Positions 34,535 to 42,911 are shown, counted from the stretch's first letter. The stretch: 46,407 nt of DNA from CAKOSP01 sp964370755 (GCA_964370755.1 CAYJKL010000009.1:1-46407), one strand, 5' to 3'. Notes: a model not told the origin generated them from the letters alone. A program made the numbers and translations.

Positions 34535-35013
34535 AAATTATCACTCCCGAGTATATCTTTTAATAGTTTTCTACCTTTTGAAAGTTGTGATCTGATAGTT
34601 GATTCGTTTTTATTTAATAATTTTGCGATTTCAACTGTACTATATCCTTCATAGTAGTATAAATAAATAATCTGCTTATATTTTACAGGAAGCTCGAGTA
34701 CGGTTTGTAGAGTAGTATCATCAGAATCATAAGTTGATGCATTATTAGTTTCACCTTGAATAATATTTCTATTGTACCAAGATTTAAAATGATTTTTACA
34801 TAAATTTGAAGATGCAACAATAAACCAAGATTTTTCGTGGGTAATATTGTCAAATATTGGTTTATATCTTAAGTATTTTGCGAAAGTATTTTGAGTCATA
34901 TCTTCAGCATCAGCTTTATTCTTCATATAAATATAACATACTCGATATACAGTCTGTACGTTCCTATTATAAATATCAACGAATTCGCTGTTTTTATTTT
35001 CCAGCAAATTCAC
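34531..35013 (-). CDS. ECF-like RNA polymerase sigma factor
   Basis: 160 residues from a GTG start (35011-35013), preceded by GAGGTGATC. Region 2 is seen in YRVCYIYMKNKADAEDMTQN (about 22-41), with TFAKYLRYKP following, and region 4 in LPVKYKQIIYLYYYEGYSTV and EIAKLLNKNESTIRSQLSKG near the C-terminus. Regions 1 and 3 are absent, as in ECF sigmas. It is coupled to the 53-residue membrane protein and sits directly upstream of the ABC-FtsX pair, so the transporter operon or the sigma's own promoter is a likely target. Confidence 0.92.
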   Translation of the reverse strand: MNLLENKNSEFVDIYNRNVQTVYRVCYIYMKNKADAEDMTQNTFAKYLRYKPIFDNITHEKSWFIVASSNLCKNHFKSWYNRNIIQGETNNASTYDSDDTTLQTVLELPVKYKQIIYLYYYEGYSTVEIAKLLNKNESTIRSQLSKGRKLLKDILGSDNL

Positions 35014-35081
35014 TTCAGATCACCTCTTCCATACATAATACAATTCTGAAAGATCAATCGTTGAAAAAATTTATATTAATT

Positions 35082-36386
35082 TTAATTTAATTGATAAAAT
35101 GTTCCATCATCTTCAAAATGAGTATTAATAGACCACTCTCTCATATTATTAATCCATGTATTTTTATCTTCACCTTCTAAAAAATCAGTATATACGTCTT
35201 CTTGAAGAGCAGGTAAAAATAAATAATCCATGTTTTTATCATCATTTACAGTAAAAGTAACAACACCAAGTTCTCTAGAATAATCATCGAAAATGAAATT
35301 ACCTAAATTATATACAATTGGTTTATTATTATAAAATTCAATACCTTGAAGAACATGCGCATGATGCCCCACTATTGCATCTGCTCCAGCATCAATATAC
35401 TCTTTACCAGTTTCAAGAAGCACTTCTTCTATTTCATGAGAACCTTCAAGACCCCAGTGTAAAATAGGTATAACTAAATCACTAACAATATCTTCTTCTT
35501 TAATTCTATTAATAAGATTTTCAGGGTCATAACACCTAAATACCCCTTCTTCAGTTTCAGTAGCACCAGGCGTCAACACAATTTTCTCAGATCTATTAGC
35601 ATTTATAAACGATACTTTATATCCATTAATAATGTAATACTCAGAAGCACTTGCTTCTTCATAATTTTTTCCAGCTCCAATTCTAGCAATAGACGCATTG
35701 TCAAAAGTTTCTAGAGTAGTATTAAAAGCATTACTTCCATAATCATAAACATGGTTATTAGCAAGTGTTACTAAGTCAACACCAAGTTCATGAAATAAAC
35801 TAACATTACCAGGGTCACCAACAAAAGTATAATACTTACCAGCAAGCGGAGTTTCATCACTTCCAAAAGCAAACTCAGAATTCGCAATAGTAAGACCACT
35901 ATTATTTAAATAACTAATCACATCACTAGATATAACTCCTTCAAGTCCAAGACCTCTTTCATTATAAGCTTCCATAACTTTATAATTATCAGCAAATGAA
36001 GTATCTCCAACAAAAGTTATCGTATTATCATCAATTTCAGTATGATTATTACCGTTAAATTTATCATTTAAAACAATAAATGAATAACCTGTTACATCCC
36101 TCCAAATTAATTCACTATAACCATTTGCTTCAAGTGAATTATAAATATTTTTTAGAGACGACTCAAAATTATTATCGACATACTCTAAAAATTCTAAAGT
36201 AACACCATCAATTTCATAACCTATGATCTCATTTTTATAATCAATACTTTTTTCTACCTTAGTTTCATCTTTATTAAGAATAACAGTCCCTGGTTTATAA
36301 ATAAAATATCCCACTACAAACAAACTTAAAATTATTACAGTAAAAAAAACTATTTTCACATTCTTTTTTAACTTTCTTCTAGCCAT
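35082..36386 (-). CDS. CapA family protein (PGA_cap metallophosphatase-like)
   Basis: 434 residues. A membrane helix near residues 9-28 anchors the N-terminus, with the rest outside. The CapA fold shows FVGDTSFADNY, LVTLANNHVYDYGSNAFNTT, VIPILHWGLE, AIVGHHAHVLQGIEFYNNKP and IVYNLGNFIFDD, the usual Asp/His/Asn metal-site motifs of poly-gamma-glutamate synthesis protein CapA. No capB/capC genes are near, so an accessory envelope role is likely. The ribosome site is GAGGAAGAT and the -10 TATAAT lies close, giving a short leader. Confidence 0.9.
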   Translation of the reverse strand: MARRKLKKNVKIVFFTVIILSLFVVGYFIYKPGTVILNKDETKVEKSIDYKNEIIGYEIDGVTLEFLEYVDNNFESSLKNIYNSLEANGYSELIWRDVTGYSFIVLNDKFNGNNHTEIDDNTITFVGDTSFADNYKVMEAYNERGLGLEGVISSDVISYLNNSGLTIANSEFAFGSDETPLAGKYYTFVGDPGNVSLFHELGVDLVTLANNHVYDYGSNAFNTTLETFDNASIARIGAGKNYEEASASEYYIINGYKVSFINANRSEKIVLTPGATETEEGVFRCYDPENLINRIKEEDIVSDLVIPILHWGLEGSHEIEEVLLETGKEYIDAGADAIVGHHAHVLQGIEFYNNKPIVYNLGNFIFDDYSRELGVVTFTVNDDKNMDYLFLPALQEDVYTDFLEGEDKNTWINNMREWSINTHFEDDGTFYQLN

Positions 36387-36444
36387 ATCTTCCTCATTTG
36401 TATTATACTACATAAAAAATAAAAAAGATATGAAAATATTTGTA

Positions 36445-36540
36445 CTATTTAAAAGAATAATATATAGAACCAATCAACGCAACAACTATTATTGTTATAA
36501 TTACTCTCTTAACCATTTTCACACTATCTCTTCTATTCAT
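36445..36540 (-). CDS. 31-residue single-pass membrane peptide
   Basis: GAGGTGTTTAT ribosome site and ATG at 36538-36540. Product MNRRDSVKMVKRVIITIIVV continues to YYSFK: a basic head, one helix of about 17 hydrophobic residues, and a short basic tail. It may be a regulatory or toxin-like membrane microprotein. It lies between the RDD gene terminator and CapA and seems to be its own unit. Confidence 0.55.
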   Translation of the reverse strand: MNRRDSVKMVKRVIITIIVVALIGSIYYSFK

Positions 36541-36570
36541 ATAAACACCTCAGTAAAATTTTAACATCAC

Positions 36571-36605
36571 AAATAAAAAAAAGATACTTAAACAGTACTT
36601 TTTTT
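36571..36605 (-). terminator. Terminator overlapping the RDD stop codon
   Basis: An AAAAAAG-TACT / AGTA-CTTTTTT stem with one bulged T; the TAA stop (36588-36590) lies in the loop and first stem pair, followed by T. Confidence 0.65.
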
Positions 36606-37205
36606 ACTTTCCTTTACACTAATAACTTTAGTTTTAGAAACTATTTCATGTAGACCTTTATGTTTAGATGTAAACACAATCATAATCGCACATACCCAGA
36701 AAATAATTGAAAAGACATTTACTATAATTAAATCAATAAAATTATATGTACTAAAGCTTATCATAGTAAATAATACTAGAATATATTTAATTAAATTAGG
36801 AATAAACTCATATAAGAATAAACTTCTTATAAAAAGAGTAGATAATTTTAAATCCTTCTTGTCTTCCCCAACAATTTTAATTTTCATTAATTTTTTTCCA
36901 ATAGTTTGCCCATTATTATATTTTTGAAATAACACAAAGTAACCAAAAAGAACTACTATATCTAATATAAAATATACACTACCATAACCAGCAAGTAAAT
37001 AAACATTCTCCTCATATAAGGAAGTTTCCATATATTCAGTTAACTCAGAAATCGATCTATCAGCAGTATGCTCTTCATAAATTTCAAAATAATTATCATA
37101 ATTAGGATTTATAAAACTTATTTGCATCACAAGTGACAGAATAAACGATATAAAAATTACATCTAAAATATAAGCAAATATTCTCTTTGTGACTAATTTA
37201 TCCAT
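36588..37205 (-). CDS. RDD family membrane protein
   Basis: 205 residues, ribosome site GGGGGAAA. RIFAYILDVIFISFIL (8-23) is the RDD first helix with the Arg-Asp pair, YNNGQTIGKKLMKIKIVGED is the second signature, and KLSTLFIRSLFLYEF holds the later Arg. About four membrane helices. Function in most species is unknown; some members act in ion exchange. Last gene of the Abi-HtrA-RDD operon. Confidence 0.88.
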   Translation of the reverse strand: MDKLVTKRIFAYILDVIFISFILSLVMQISFINPNYDNYFEIYEEHTADRSISELTEYMETSLYEENVYLLAGYGSVYFILDIVVLFGYFVLFQKYNNGQTIGKKLMKIKIVGEDKKDLKLSTLFIRSLFLYEFIPNLIKYILVLFTMISFSTYNFIDLIIVNVFSIIFWVCAIMIVFTSKHKGLHEIVSKTKVISVKESKKSTV

Positions 37206-37222
37206 AGTTTCCCCCTAAACAA

Positions 37223-38323
37223 TTATCCAGTTATTTGATTAGATCCAAGTGTAACTTCTACTGTGTTACTTTTACCATCTCTATAATAAGATAATTCTAT
37301 TTTATCTCCAGCATCATTTTTATATAATTCATATCTAAAATAAGAAATACTCATAATCTCAACATCATTAACATGAGTAATAATATCCCCTACTTCAAGA
37401 CCGGCAGCCTCAGCAGCAGAACCTTTAGTAATTTCAGTAACTATTACTCCACCTTCAAGCTTACTTTCAGTAACTACATCATTATATTCAGGATAATAAT
37501 ATACTCCTGAAAAATCTATCATTCCAACACCTAAATATGGTTGCGCATTACTCTCACCATTAATAATCTCATCAGCAGTTTCTAAAGCTTCTTCTATAGG
37601 TATAGCAAATCCCATACCTTCAACACCTTCGGTAGCAAGCTTAAGTGTATTAATTCCAACTATTTCACCATTAGAGTTACATAAAGGTCCACCACTGTTA
37701 CCACTATTAATAGCAGCATCAGTTTGTAAAACGCTCATAACGTAATCAGCAGTTTGACTATCACTAACAGCAACTTCTACTAGTCTATCTGTACCTGAAA
37801 TTATCCCTCTAGTAACAGTCCACGAAAACGCATCATCAAGTGGAGCACCTACTGCAAAAGAAGTATCTCCAACTCTTAAATTCTCACTTGCTCCAAGCTC
37901 TGCCACTATAATTATATCTTCAGCATTAACTTCAAGTACTGCAACATCTTCATAAGAATTAGATCCAATTATTTCAGTTTCTACAGTTCTACCATCAGTA
38001 AACGTAACAATAACTTTATTTCCACCTTCAATAACATGTGCATTAGTTAAAATTCTAGCTTTACCATCATCTGTCTCATAAACAAAACCAGTACCAGATG
38101 AAATCGGCTGATCATTATTAAAAGTATTAACTACAACTACAGCATCATAAACTTTATCAACTGCATCAGCTATACCATTTTCAGTAACTGTTACATCTTT
38201 TTCAGTTTTAGTAATTACTTCACTAAATTGTTGTGGAAAAAAGTAAATTGCGCCATACATCAAAAGTGCACCACCTATTACTCCCCCTATAATTTTTATT
38301 CCATTATTATTTTTATTGTCCAT
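37223..38323 (-). CDS. htrA: HtrA/DegP-type serine protease with one PDZ domain
   Basis: 366 residues. A membrane helix at about 9-30 anchors the N-terminus outside. The trypsin-like domain has triad H96 (LTNAHVIEG), D126 (SYEDVAVLEV) and S210 (GNSGGP). A single PDZ domain (about 265-360) begins LGVGMIDFSGVYYYP and contains GSAAEAAGLEVGDIITHVND. It degrades or refolds misfolded exported proteins. The ribosome site GAGGATAT lies within the end of the upstream Abi gene, whose stop is 2 nt before the ATG. Confidence 0.95.
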   Translation of the reverse strand: MDNKNNNGIKIIGGVIGGALLMYGAIYFFPQQFSEVITKTEKDVTVTENGIADAVDKVYDAVVVVNTFNNDQPISSGTGFVYETDDGKARILTNAHVIEGGNKVIVTFTDGRTVETEIIGSNSYEDVAVLEVNAEDIIIVAELGASENLRVGDTSFAVGAPLDDAFSWTVTRGIISGTDRLVEVAVSDSQTADYVMSVLQTDAAINSGNSGGPLCNSNGEIVGINTLKLATEGVEGMGFAIPIEEALETADEIINGESNAQPYLGVGMIDFSGVYYYPEYNDVVTESKLEGGVIVTEITKGSAAEAAGLEVGDIITHVNDVEIMSISYFRYELYKNDAGDKIELSYYRDGKSNTVEVTLGSNQITG

Positions 38324-38325
38324 TT

Positions 38326-39252
38326 TTATATCCTCACTATCTCTTTATAATTTGGTGGAAAGCCCATCGAAATTAATATTTTATCAATTTCAATAATATC
38401 AACTTTACCATCCAATACGTCAATTTCATAACTCATCTCATTCATAAACATTATGAAATCTTTTTCATTTAATACTTGTTTTAAAATAATTACAAGAGCA
38501 AACAAATCATTCTTTCCATACATATATCCATCTTCATCTTTAGGAATATATAATTGATGATGATAAGTCGTATTTTCTATATCTTTTTGATTTTTATGTT
38601 GATAACATACATCTTCATGCGCACATAAATTTCTATAATTAGCAAGTATAGGCAAGTACAAAACAAGCTGTTCAACTTCCAAATTAAATAAATCTGCTAT
38701 TTCTTGTTGATCTTGTATTTGTAGTATTTGATAAAGTTCACCAACTATACCAAACGATAATACTTTAACAACAACCCATAAAGGTATAAACCCATATCTA
38801 TCCATAAAATGACTAGTTGCAGAATGTTGTTTACCATTTACATTTATTTGTCTTTTCATTTTACGAATCAAATCATTTACTTGTCTATGTCTTTGTGGAT
38901 GTCTAACAAAATTCTTAGGATTCAAATAACTTTGTTCTTTAAACCCATGATTCTTACTAACAACATAAGATAAAATACTCTTTAAATTATTTTCAAAAAC
39001 TAAAATATTTTTAAATATTATATTTCTAATTTGTCTATCAAAGTGAAAAAGTGCATGTAATTCGTCAAATGTCGTACCTTTAATAAACAACCTATCATCA
39101 GGCATCATAAATAAATGTCTATAACCACTTATAAAGAAATAATTTTCTCTTAATAAAATATTTCTAGTATAATCATAGTCATTTATTATTAAATCCTTAC
39201 CAATAAGCATCTCAATTTGTTCTTCTAATGATTTAAATGTTTTAGTCTTCAC
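38326..39252 (-). CDS. Abi family protein (AbiD/F type, HEPN-like)
   Basis: 308 residues; the GTG at 39250-39252 is better spaced from AAGGTG than the GTG three codons earlier, which lies on that site. The Abi_2 domain is shown by FKSLEEQIEMLIGKDLIIND, YDYTRNILLRENYFFISGYR, HFDRQIRNIIFKNILVFEN and later ANYRNLCAHEDVCY. RNLCAH fits the R-x4-H HEPN RNase motif. AbiD/F proteins stop phage growth by harming the infected cell's RNA. Here it lies in an operon with HtrA and RDD proteins, not a known defence island. Promoter extended -10 TGATATAAT at 39279-39287. Confidence 0.88.
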   Translation of the reverse strand: MKTKTFKSLEEQIEMLIGKDLIINDYDYTRNILLRENYFFISGYRHLFMMPDDRLFIKGTTFDELHALFHFDRQIRNIIFKNILVFENNLKSILSYVVSKNHGFKEQSYLNPKNFVRHPQRHRQVNDLIRKMKRQINVNGKQHSATSHFMDRYGFIPLWVVVKVLSFGIVGELYQILQIQDQQEIADLFNLEVEQLVLYLPILANYRNLCAHEDVCYQHKNQKDIENTTYHHQLYIPKDEDGYMYGKNDLFALVIILKQVLNEKDFIMFMNEMSYEIDVLDGKVDIIEIDKILISMGFPPNYKEIVRI

Positions 39253-39278
39253 ACGCTTCACCTTTATTATTCTTAATC

Positions 39279-39287
39279 ATTATATCA
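39279..39287 (-). promoter_or_regulatory. Extended -10 promoter of the Abi-HtrA-RDD operon
   Basis: TGATATAAT on the minus strand, 26 nt before the GTG start and upstream of AAGGTG. Confidence 0.6.
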
Positions 39288-39357
39288 CAAACGATAAATA
39301 TAATATATAATTTTCGAGTGATTTATATGTATTTAATTTGTGATTATTATGTGAAAG

Positions 39358-39366
39358 TGCTATAAT
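39358..39366 (+). promoter_or_regulatory. Extended -10 promoter of the ZnPLC-like gene
   Basis: TGCTATAAT, 17 nt before the ATG, followed by AAGGAG. Confidence 0.6.
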
Positions 39367-39383
39367 GAAAAAAAAGGAGTAAC

Positions 39384-40364
39384 ATGGCAGCAACATATAC
39401 ACACTTAAAATACGGAAAAAGTGTACTAGATAAACTAAACAAAGAAACCCAAAACAAACTAAATAAAAATATAAATTTATACTACGCATTTAATCAAAGT
39501 TTCGATATATTTTACTTTTACAATTTCTATAATCCTTTAATCGGAAAAAAAATAAGAGAATTAGGCAAAACCGCCCATAGAAATAACATAAACAACTACT
39601 TTGAAAACATCATAAACTACATCACAGAAAACAATCAAGAAAAAAATGAAGAATTACTTTGTTATTTATATGGCTCAATCAATCATTACATATTAGACAC
39701 TTATATACACCCATATGTATTTTATAAAACGGGCGTTTACAAAAAAGAAGATAAAAATACTCATAAATACAATGGTTTACATGCAAAGTTTGAATTTGCA
39801 CTTGACGCATTCTTCTATGAATATGACTACAAAAAATTATATTCAAAAATAAATGTTAAAAAAGAACTTCTTCCAAACATAACTTTTAAAGAAGAAACAA
39901 AAACAGCACTAGACCAAATATTTAACAAAACATTTAATTTTAATAACATAAGTAAAATCTATACAAAATCATACAAAGATACACAATTTGCATTTAAAAA
40001 TGTAATTGTAGATAGAAACGGTATAAAACAAAATATGTTAAGAGTATTTGATAAAATAACTACCAATAAAATCAAAAACTTAAGATTCAATTCAACAAGA
40101 ACAGGTATTATCGACCCAACAATGTTTAATCTCAAAAGAGATACTTGGCATCACCCCTGTGATAAAAGTGTTTTATACACTAATTCCCTACTGGATATAT
40201 ATGATAATGCAGTAGACAAGTCAGTAAGAATAATAAATATGCTTGAAACATACTTTAAAGACAAAAAAGATTTAAACGACATATTAAAGTTCATAGGTAA
40301 CAATTCTTATATCACCGGATTAAATTCAAAAAGAAATAAAAAATTACAATATTTTGAGTTTTAA
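39384..40364 (+). CDS. Zinc-dependent phospholipase C family protein
   Basis: 326 residues, AAGGAG ribosome site. The N-terminus MAATYTHLKYGKSVLD, the segment YAFNQSFDIFYFYNFYNPLI and the helix YGSINHYILDTYIHPYVFYK with repeated His/Asp residues fit the ZnPLC/S1-P1 nuclease-like fold of PF00882, common in Firmicutes. No signal peptide is visible, which is unusual for a phospholipase and argues for an intracellular target. Its stop codon overlaps that of the convergent amidase gene (TTAA, 40361-40364). Confidence 0.8.
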   Translation: MAATYTHLKYGKSVLDKLNKETQNKLNKNINLYYAFNQSFDIFYFYNFYNPLIGKKIRELGKTAHRNNINNYFENIINYITENNQEKNEELLCYLYGSINHYILDTYIHPYVFYKTGVYKKEDKNTHKYNGLHAKFEFALDAFFYEYDYKKLYSKINVKKELLPNITFKEETKTALDQIFNKTFNFNNISKIYTKSYKDTQFAFKNVIVDRNGIKQNMLRVFDKITTNKIKNLRFNSTRTGIIDPTMFNLKRDTWHHPCDKSVLYTNSLLDIYDNAVDKSVRIINMLETYFKDKKDLNDILKFIGNNSYITGLNSKRNKKLQYFEF

Positions 40365-41008
40365 TAATATTTAGAAATAGCATCAGCAATAAGCTCTGCT
40401 ATTTTTTTTTGATAATCTTCAGTAGTAAGTTTATATCTCTCGTTTGCATTAGATAAAAAGCCACACTCTATTAAAACACCCGGAATATTAAGTTGTTTAT
40501 ACATATAAGTAGAATCTGGTATAGATTTAACGCTTCTACTACTCCCCAGTTCATTATTTAAAGTGTTCTGAATTACATCAGCAAGACCCAAGTTATCACT
40601 ATCATAAAAAACTTGTGGACCACTATAACTAGAATCATTTAAAAAATTCATATGAATAGATAAATACAAGTCAGCACTACTTTCATTTATTAGTAATATC
40701 CTATTATCAAAATCACTTCTTTTTCTAAGAGTAGTATTAGGAGAAGATAAATCATAATCTCCATCTCTAGTTAAGATTACACTGGCACCCATCTTACTTA
40801 ACTCTAATTCAAGTAGTAAAGCAATATCCAAATTTAAATCTTTCTCTAAAATTTCCCCACTTAAAGTACCAGGATCAAGACCGCCATGACCGGCATCAAC
40901 AACTATAAGTTTTCCAACTAAAGGAACACTAGCTCCTACACTTCTACTACTTAATAATATAAATAAAAAAACAAACGTTACCAAAATAAATAGATCATAT
41001 CTTCTCAT
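40361..41008 (-). CDS. N-acetylmuramoyl-L-alanine amidase, Amidase_3 (CwlD-like), apparently leaderless
   Basis: 215 residues. A single N-terminal helix (5-25) acts as signal or anchor. Amidase_3 zinc ligands are H41 (IVVDAGHGG) with E55 (EKDLNLDIA), and H in YLSIHMNF near 117; catalytic Glu is in VLIECGFLSN. It cuts the amide bond between MurNAc and L-Ala outside the membrane. No Shine-Dalgarno is seen; TATAAT ends 5 nt before the ATG, so translation may begin on a leaderless message. The stop codon overlaps that of the convergent ZnPLC-like gene. Confidence 0.92.
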   Translation of the reverse strand: MRRYDLFILVTFVFLFILLSSRSVGASVPLVGKLIVVDAGHGGLDPGTLSGEILEKDLNLDIALLLELELSKMGASVILTRDGDYDLSSPNTTLRKRSDFDNRILLINESSADLYLSIHMNFLNDSSYSGPQVFYDSDNLGLADVIQNTLNNELGSSRSVKSIPDSTYMYKQLNIPGVLIECGFLSNANERYKLTTEDYQKKIAELIADAISKYY

Positions 41009-41013
41009 AAAAA

Positions 41014-41019
41014 ATTATA
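41014..41019 (-). promoter_or_regulatory. -10 box directly before the amidase start (leaderless promoter)
   Basis: TATAAT on the minus strand ends 5 nt before the ATG; TG lies 2 nt upstream of the box. Just beyond is the terminator of the SPFH gene. Confidence 0.5.
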
Positions 41020-41026
41020 TGCAAAT

Positions 41027-41049
41027 AAAAAGATACTATTTCTAGTATC
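41027..41049 (-). terminator. Terminator of the SPFH/SHOCT gene
   Basis: GATACTA-GAAA-TAGTATC: a perfect 7-bp stem with GAAA tetraloop (41032-41049) followed by five T on the minus strand. Confidence 0.92.
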
Positions 41050-41060
41050 AATTTTAAAAT

Positions 41061-42218
41061 CTATCCAAGTAAATCTTTTTTAGCTTTATCAAAATCTTCT
41101 TGAGTAATTACACCACTATCAAGTAGACCTTTCATTTTAGTTAATTTTTCATAAGGATCTTCAGCTGGAGTAGCTGGAGCAGTAGGTTGTTGCATAGCTC
41201 CCATTACACCGCCAGCAGCATTCATACCCATTCCCATGAAGCCCATTCCCATAGCTCCACCATTTGGATTTTCTCCAGCTGCTTGCATACCTCTTGCAAC
41301 AGATTGCTGCATAAATGAGTTACCTCTAGCACCAGCAAGAGCATCAGCTTTTTTAACATCACTAAGAAGTTTTTGAGTATCTTCATCGTACTCAATAGCT
41401 ACTATAGCAACTTTTTCAATAACAAGACCATGTCTACTTCTCCACTCATATCCATCTTCAACAGCTTGTGATAAGCTTTGAGCGAATCCAATTTGATCTC
41501 CTTGTATTTTAGTAATTCTATTTCCTTTGTCAACATCATTAGTATAATTTGAAAATGCAGCAGACAAAGAACTTACTACGTCATTAAATAATTGAGCAGC
41601 AGCTTCATTATCCATATCAGCTAAATCGAAATTAGCTCCTTCACCAGAAACAAAATTAACTGGAACAAAATTCTTTAAAAATAATAGTGGATCTACGATT
41701 TTTAAAGTATAAGTACCTCTAGTAACAGCACCTACTTGTGTTCCTAAAAATGCATCATCCCAATATATTTGAGCAGCAGTTCCAAATTTTAAACCTGGTA
41801 TTTCTTTCAAATTAACAAAGAATGCTGCATGCGCAGAACCTGGTTGTCCTCCAAACTTAAATCTTTCCCAAGATTGTTTAATAAGTGGACCAATAATACC
41901 ATCACCAGCAAAAATAGATTGTGCATTAACATCTTCAGAAGAAAATATAAATCCTCCCGGCTCAGTAATACAACCACTAAATGCACCATCTTGCATAGTA
42001 ACAAGAGCCATTCCATCTGGTACTAATATTTTACTACCATTAGAAATAATATTTTCTGACCCTTTAGTATTTGATCCCCTTCCATTATTTGTACCTTGAG
42101 CAACAGCTTTAGATACCGCAGTTGTAGGAGTAATGCTTGGAGAAACAGTATAAAAATCTTTCCACTGATCAGCAAACGTACCACCTATAGCACCTGCAAA
42201 CGCTTTAATAAATCCCAT
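41061..42218 (-). CDS. SPFH-domain protein with C-terminal SHOCT (YdjI/virion-core-like)
   Basis: 385 residues, GAGGTG ribosome site. The N-terminal part through about residue 300 is an SPFH/band-7 relative of COG4260 (ILVPDGMALVTMQDGAFSGC, GYEWRSRHGLVIEKVAIVAI). Residues 305-345 are Met/Gly/Ala-rich and flexible, and 354-385 form a SHOCT motif (YEKLTKMKGLLDSGVITQED). B. subtilis YdjI works with YdjH/PspA in membrane stress; no PspA-like gene is adjacent here. Promoter extended -10 TGCTATAAT at 42246-42254. Confidence 0.88.
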   Translation of the reverse strand: MGFIKAFAGAIGGTFADQWKDFYTVSPSITPTTAVSKAVAQGTNNGRGSNTKGSENIISNGSKILVPDGMALVTMQDGAFSGCITEPGGFIFSSEDVNAQSIFAGDGIIGPLIKQSWERFKFGGQPGSAHAAFFVNLKEIPGLKFGTAAQIYWDDAFLGTQVGAVTRGTYTLKIVDPLLFLKNFVPVNFVSGEGANFDLADMDNEAAAQLFNDVVSSLSAAFSNYTNDVDKGNRITKIQGDQIGFAQSLSQAVEDGYEWRSRHGLVIEKVAIVAIEYDEDTQKLLSDVKKADALAGARGNSFMQQSVARGMQAAGENPNGGAMGMGFMGMGMNAAGGVMGAMQQPTAPATPAEDPYEKLTKMKGLLDSGVITQEDFDKAKKDLLG

Positions 42219-42245
42219 TAAAACACCTCATAACTTTCTAAATTC

Positions 42246-42254
42246 ATTATAGCA
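42246..42254 (-). promoter_or_regulatory. Extended -10 promoter of the SPFH gene
   Basis: TGCTATAAT on the minus strand, 27 nt before the start. Confidence 0.6.
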
Positions 42255-42258
42255 TATA

Positions 42259-42468
42259 AAAAGAAAATAAATCAAATTATTTTCTCAATTTCTTCATAAA
42301 CACTGTCAATTAANNNNNNNNNNNNNNNNNNNNNNNNNNNNNNNNNNNNNNNNNNNNNNNNNNNNNNNNNNNNNNNNNNNNNNNNNNNNNNNNNNNNNNN
42401 NNNNNNNNNNNNNAAAAGAAAATAAATCAAATTATTTTCTCAATTTCTTCATAAACACTGTCAATTAA
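42259..42468. repeat. Direct 55-bp duplication flanking an N gap (assembly overlap)
   Basis: The 55 bases at 42259-42313 are identical to 42414-42468. Between them lie exactly 100 N. The second copy holds the 3' end of the 156-residue gene; the first copy is the same 3' end repeated after the gap. This is what an unmerged contig overlap of one 55-mer would look like. Confidence 0.9.
42314..42413. other. Assembly gap (100 N), probably artificial
   Basis: 100 N between two identical 55-bp sequences. Collapsing the overlap would leave about 53 bp between the 156-residue gene and the SPFH gene, with no missing sequence. Confidence 0.95.
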
Positions 42469-42897
42469 CCACTTTTTACCTTCAATAGCAACAACAAATT
42501 TTTTCTCAGGTTCACTGTAATCATCAATTTCAAACATTATATTTTCTTTACAATACACACTTCTAGTTCTAACTAGTATTTTATCCAAACTAAGTCCCAT
42601 AACATCAAATATAGATTCATATTTATGTATATCACACTTAGAAATATACAAAGGAATAGATTCTTTAGAAGAATTAAAAACACTGTCAACTAATTTCTCT
42701 TCTTTAAAGTCAACCACTATTGCATCTTTTCCATTGATATTACTTTCAGTGATTCTTGCATAAAAATTAAAACCGCCTTTATATATTTTTCTAATTTCAT
42801 TTGATTTGCTAACTAAATTATATTCATTTTTATTTAGATATTTCAAAATACTTTCAATATCATCTACTACAAAACTATATTCATTTTCTATTTTCAT
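42427..42897 (-). CDS. Hypothetical protein, 156 residues
   Basis: Not firmly recognised. The ATG at 42895-42897, after GGGTG, is preferred over a GTG two codons earlier. It begins MKIENEYSFVVDDIESILKY and mixes strands and helices with several Lys/Glu; the pattern (ITESNINGKDAIVVDFKEEK, KFVVAIEGKKWLIDSVYEEI) recalls CYTH-like tunnel-fold triphosphatase/adenylate-cyclase-type proteins, but the ExExK signature is not clear. Soluble. Its promoter has an extended -10 TGCTATAAT at 42912-42920. The gene end lies beside the artificial gap but is intact. Confidence 0.7.
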   Translation of the reverse strand: MKIENEYSFVVDDIESILKYLNKNEYNLVSKSNEIRKIYKGGFNFYARITESNINGKDAIVVDFKEEKLVDSVFNSSKESIPLYISKCDIHKYESIFDVMGLSLDKILVRTRSVYCKENIMFEIDDYSEPEKKFVVAIEGKKWLIDSVYEEIEKII

Positions 42898-42911
42898 AAA
42901 CACCCAAACAG

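Noticed and set aside
39280..39489. Minus-strand frame of 69 codons with hydrophobic residues.
   Set aside because: Covers the divergent promoters and the start of the ZnPLC-like gene; no ribosome site.
40361..40364. Overlapping stop codons of two convergent genes (TTAA), considered as a regulatory overlap.
   Set aside because: A 4-nt overlap of convergent stops is expected in compact AT-rich genomes.
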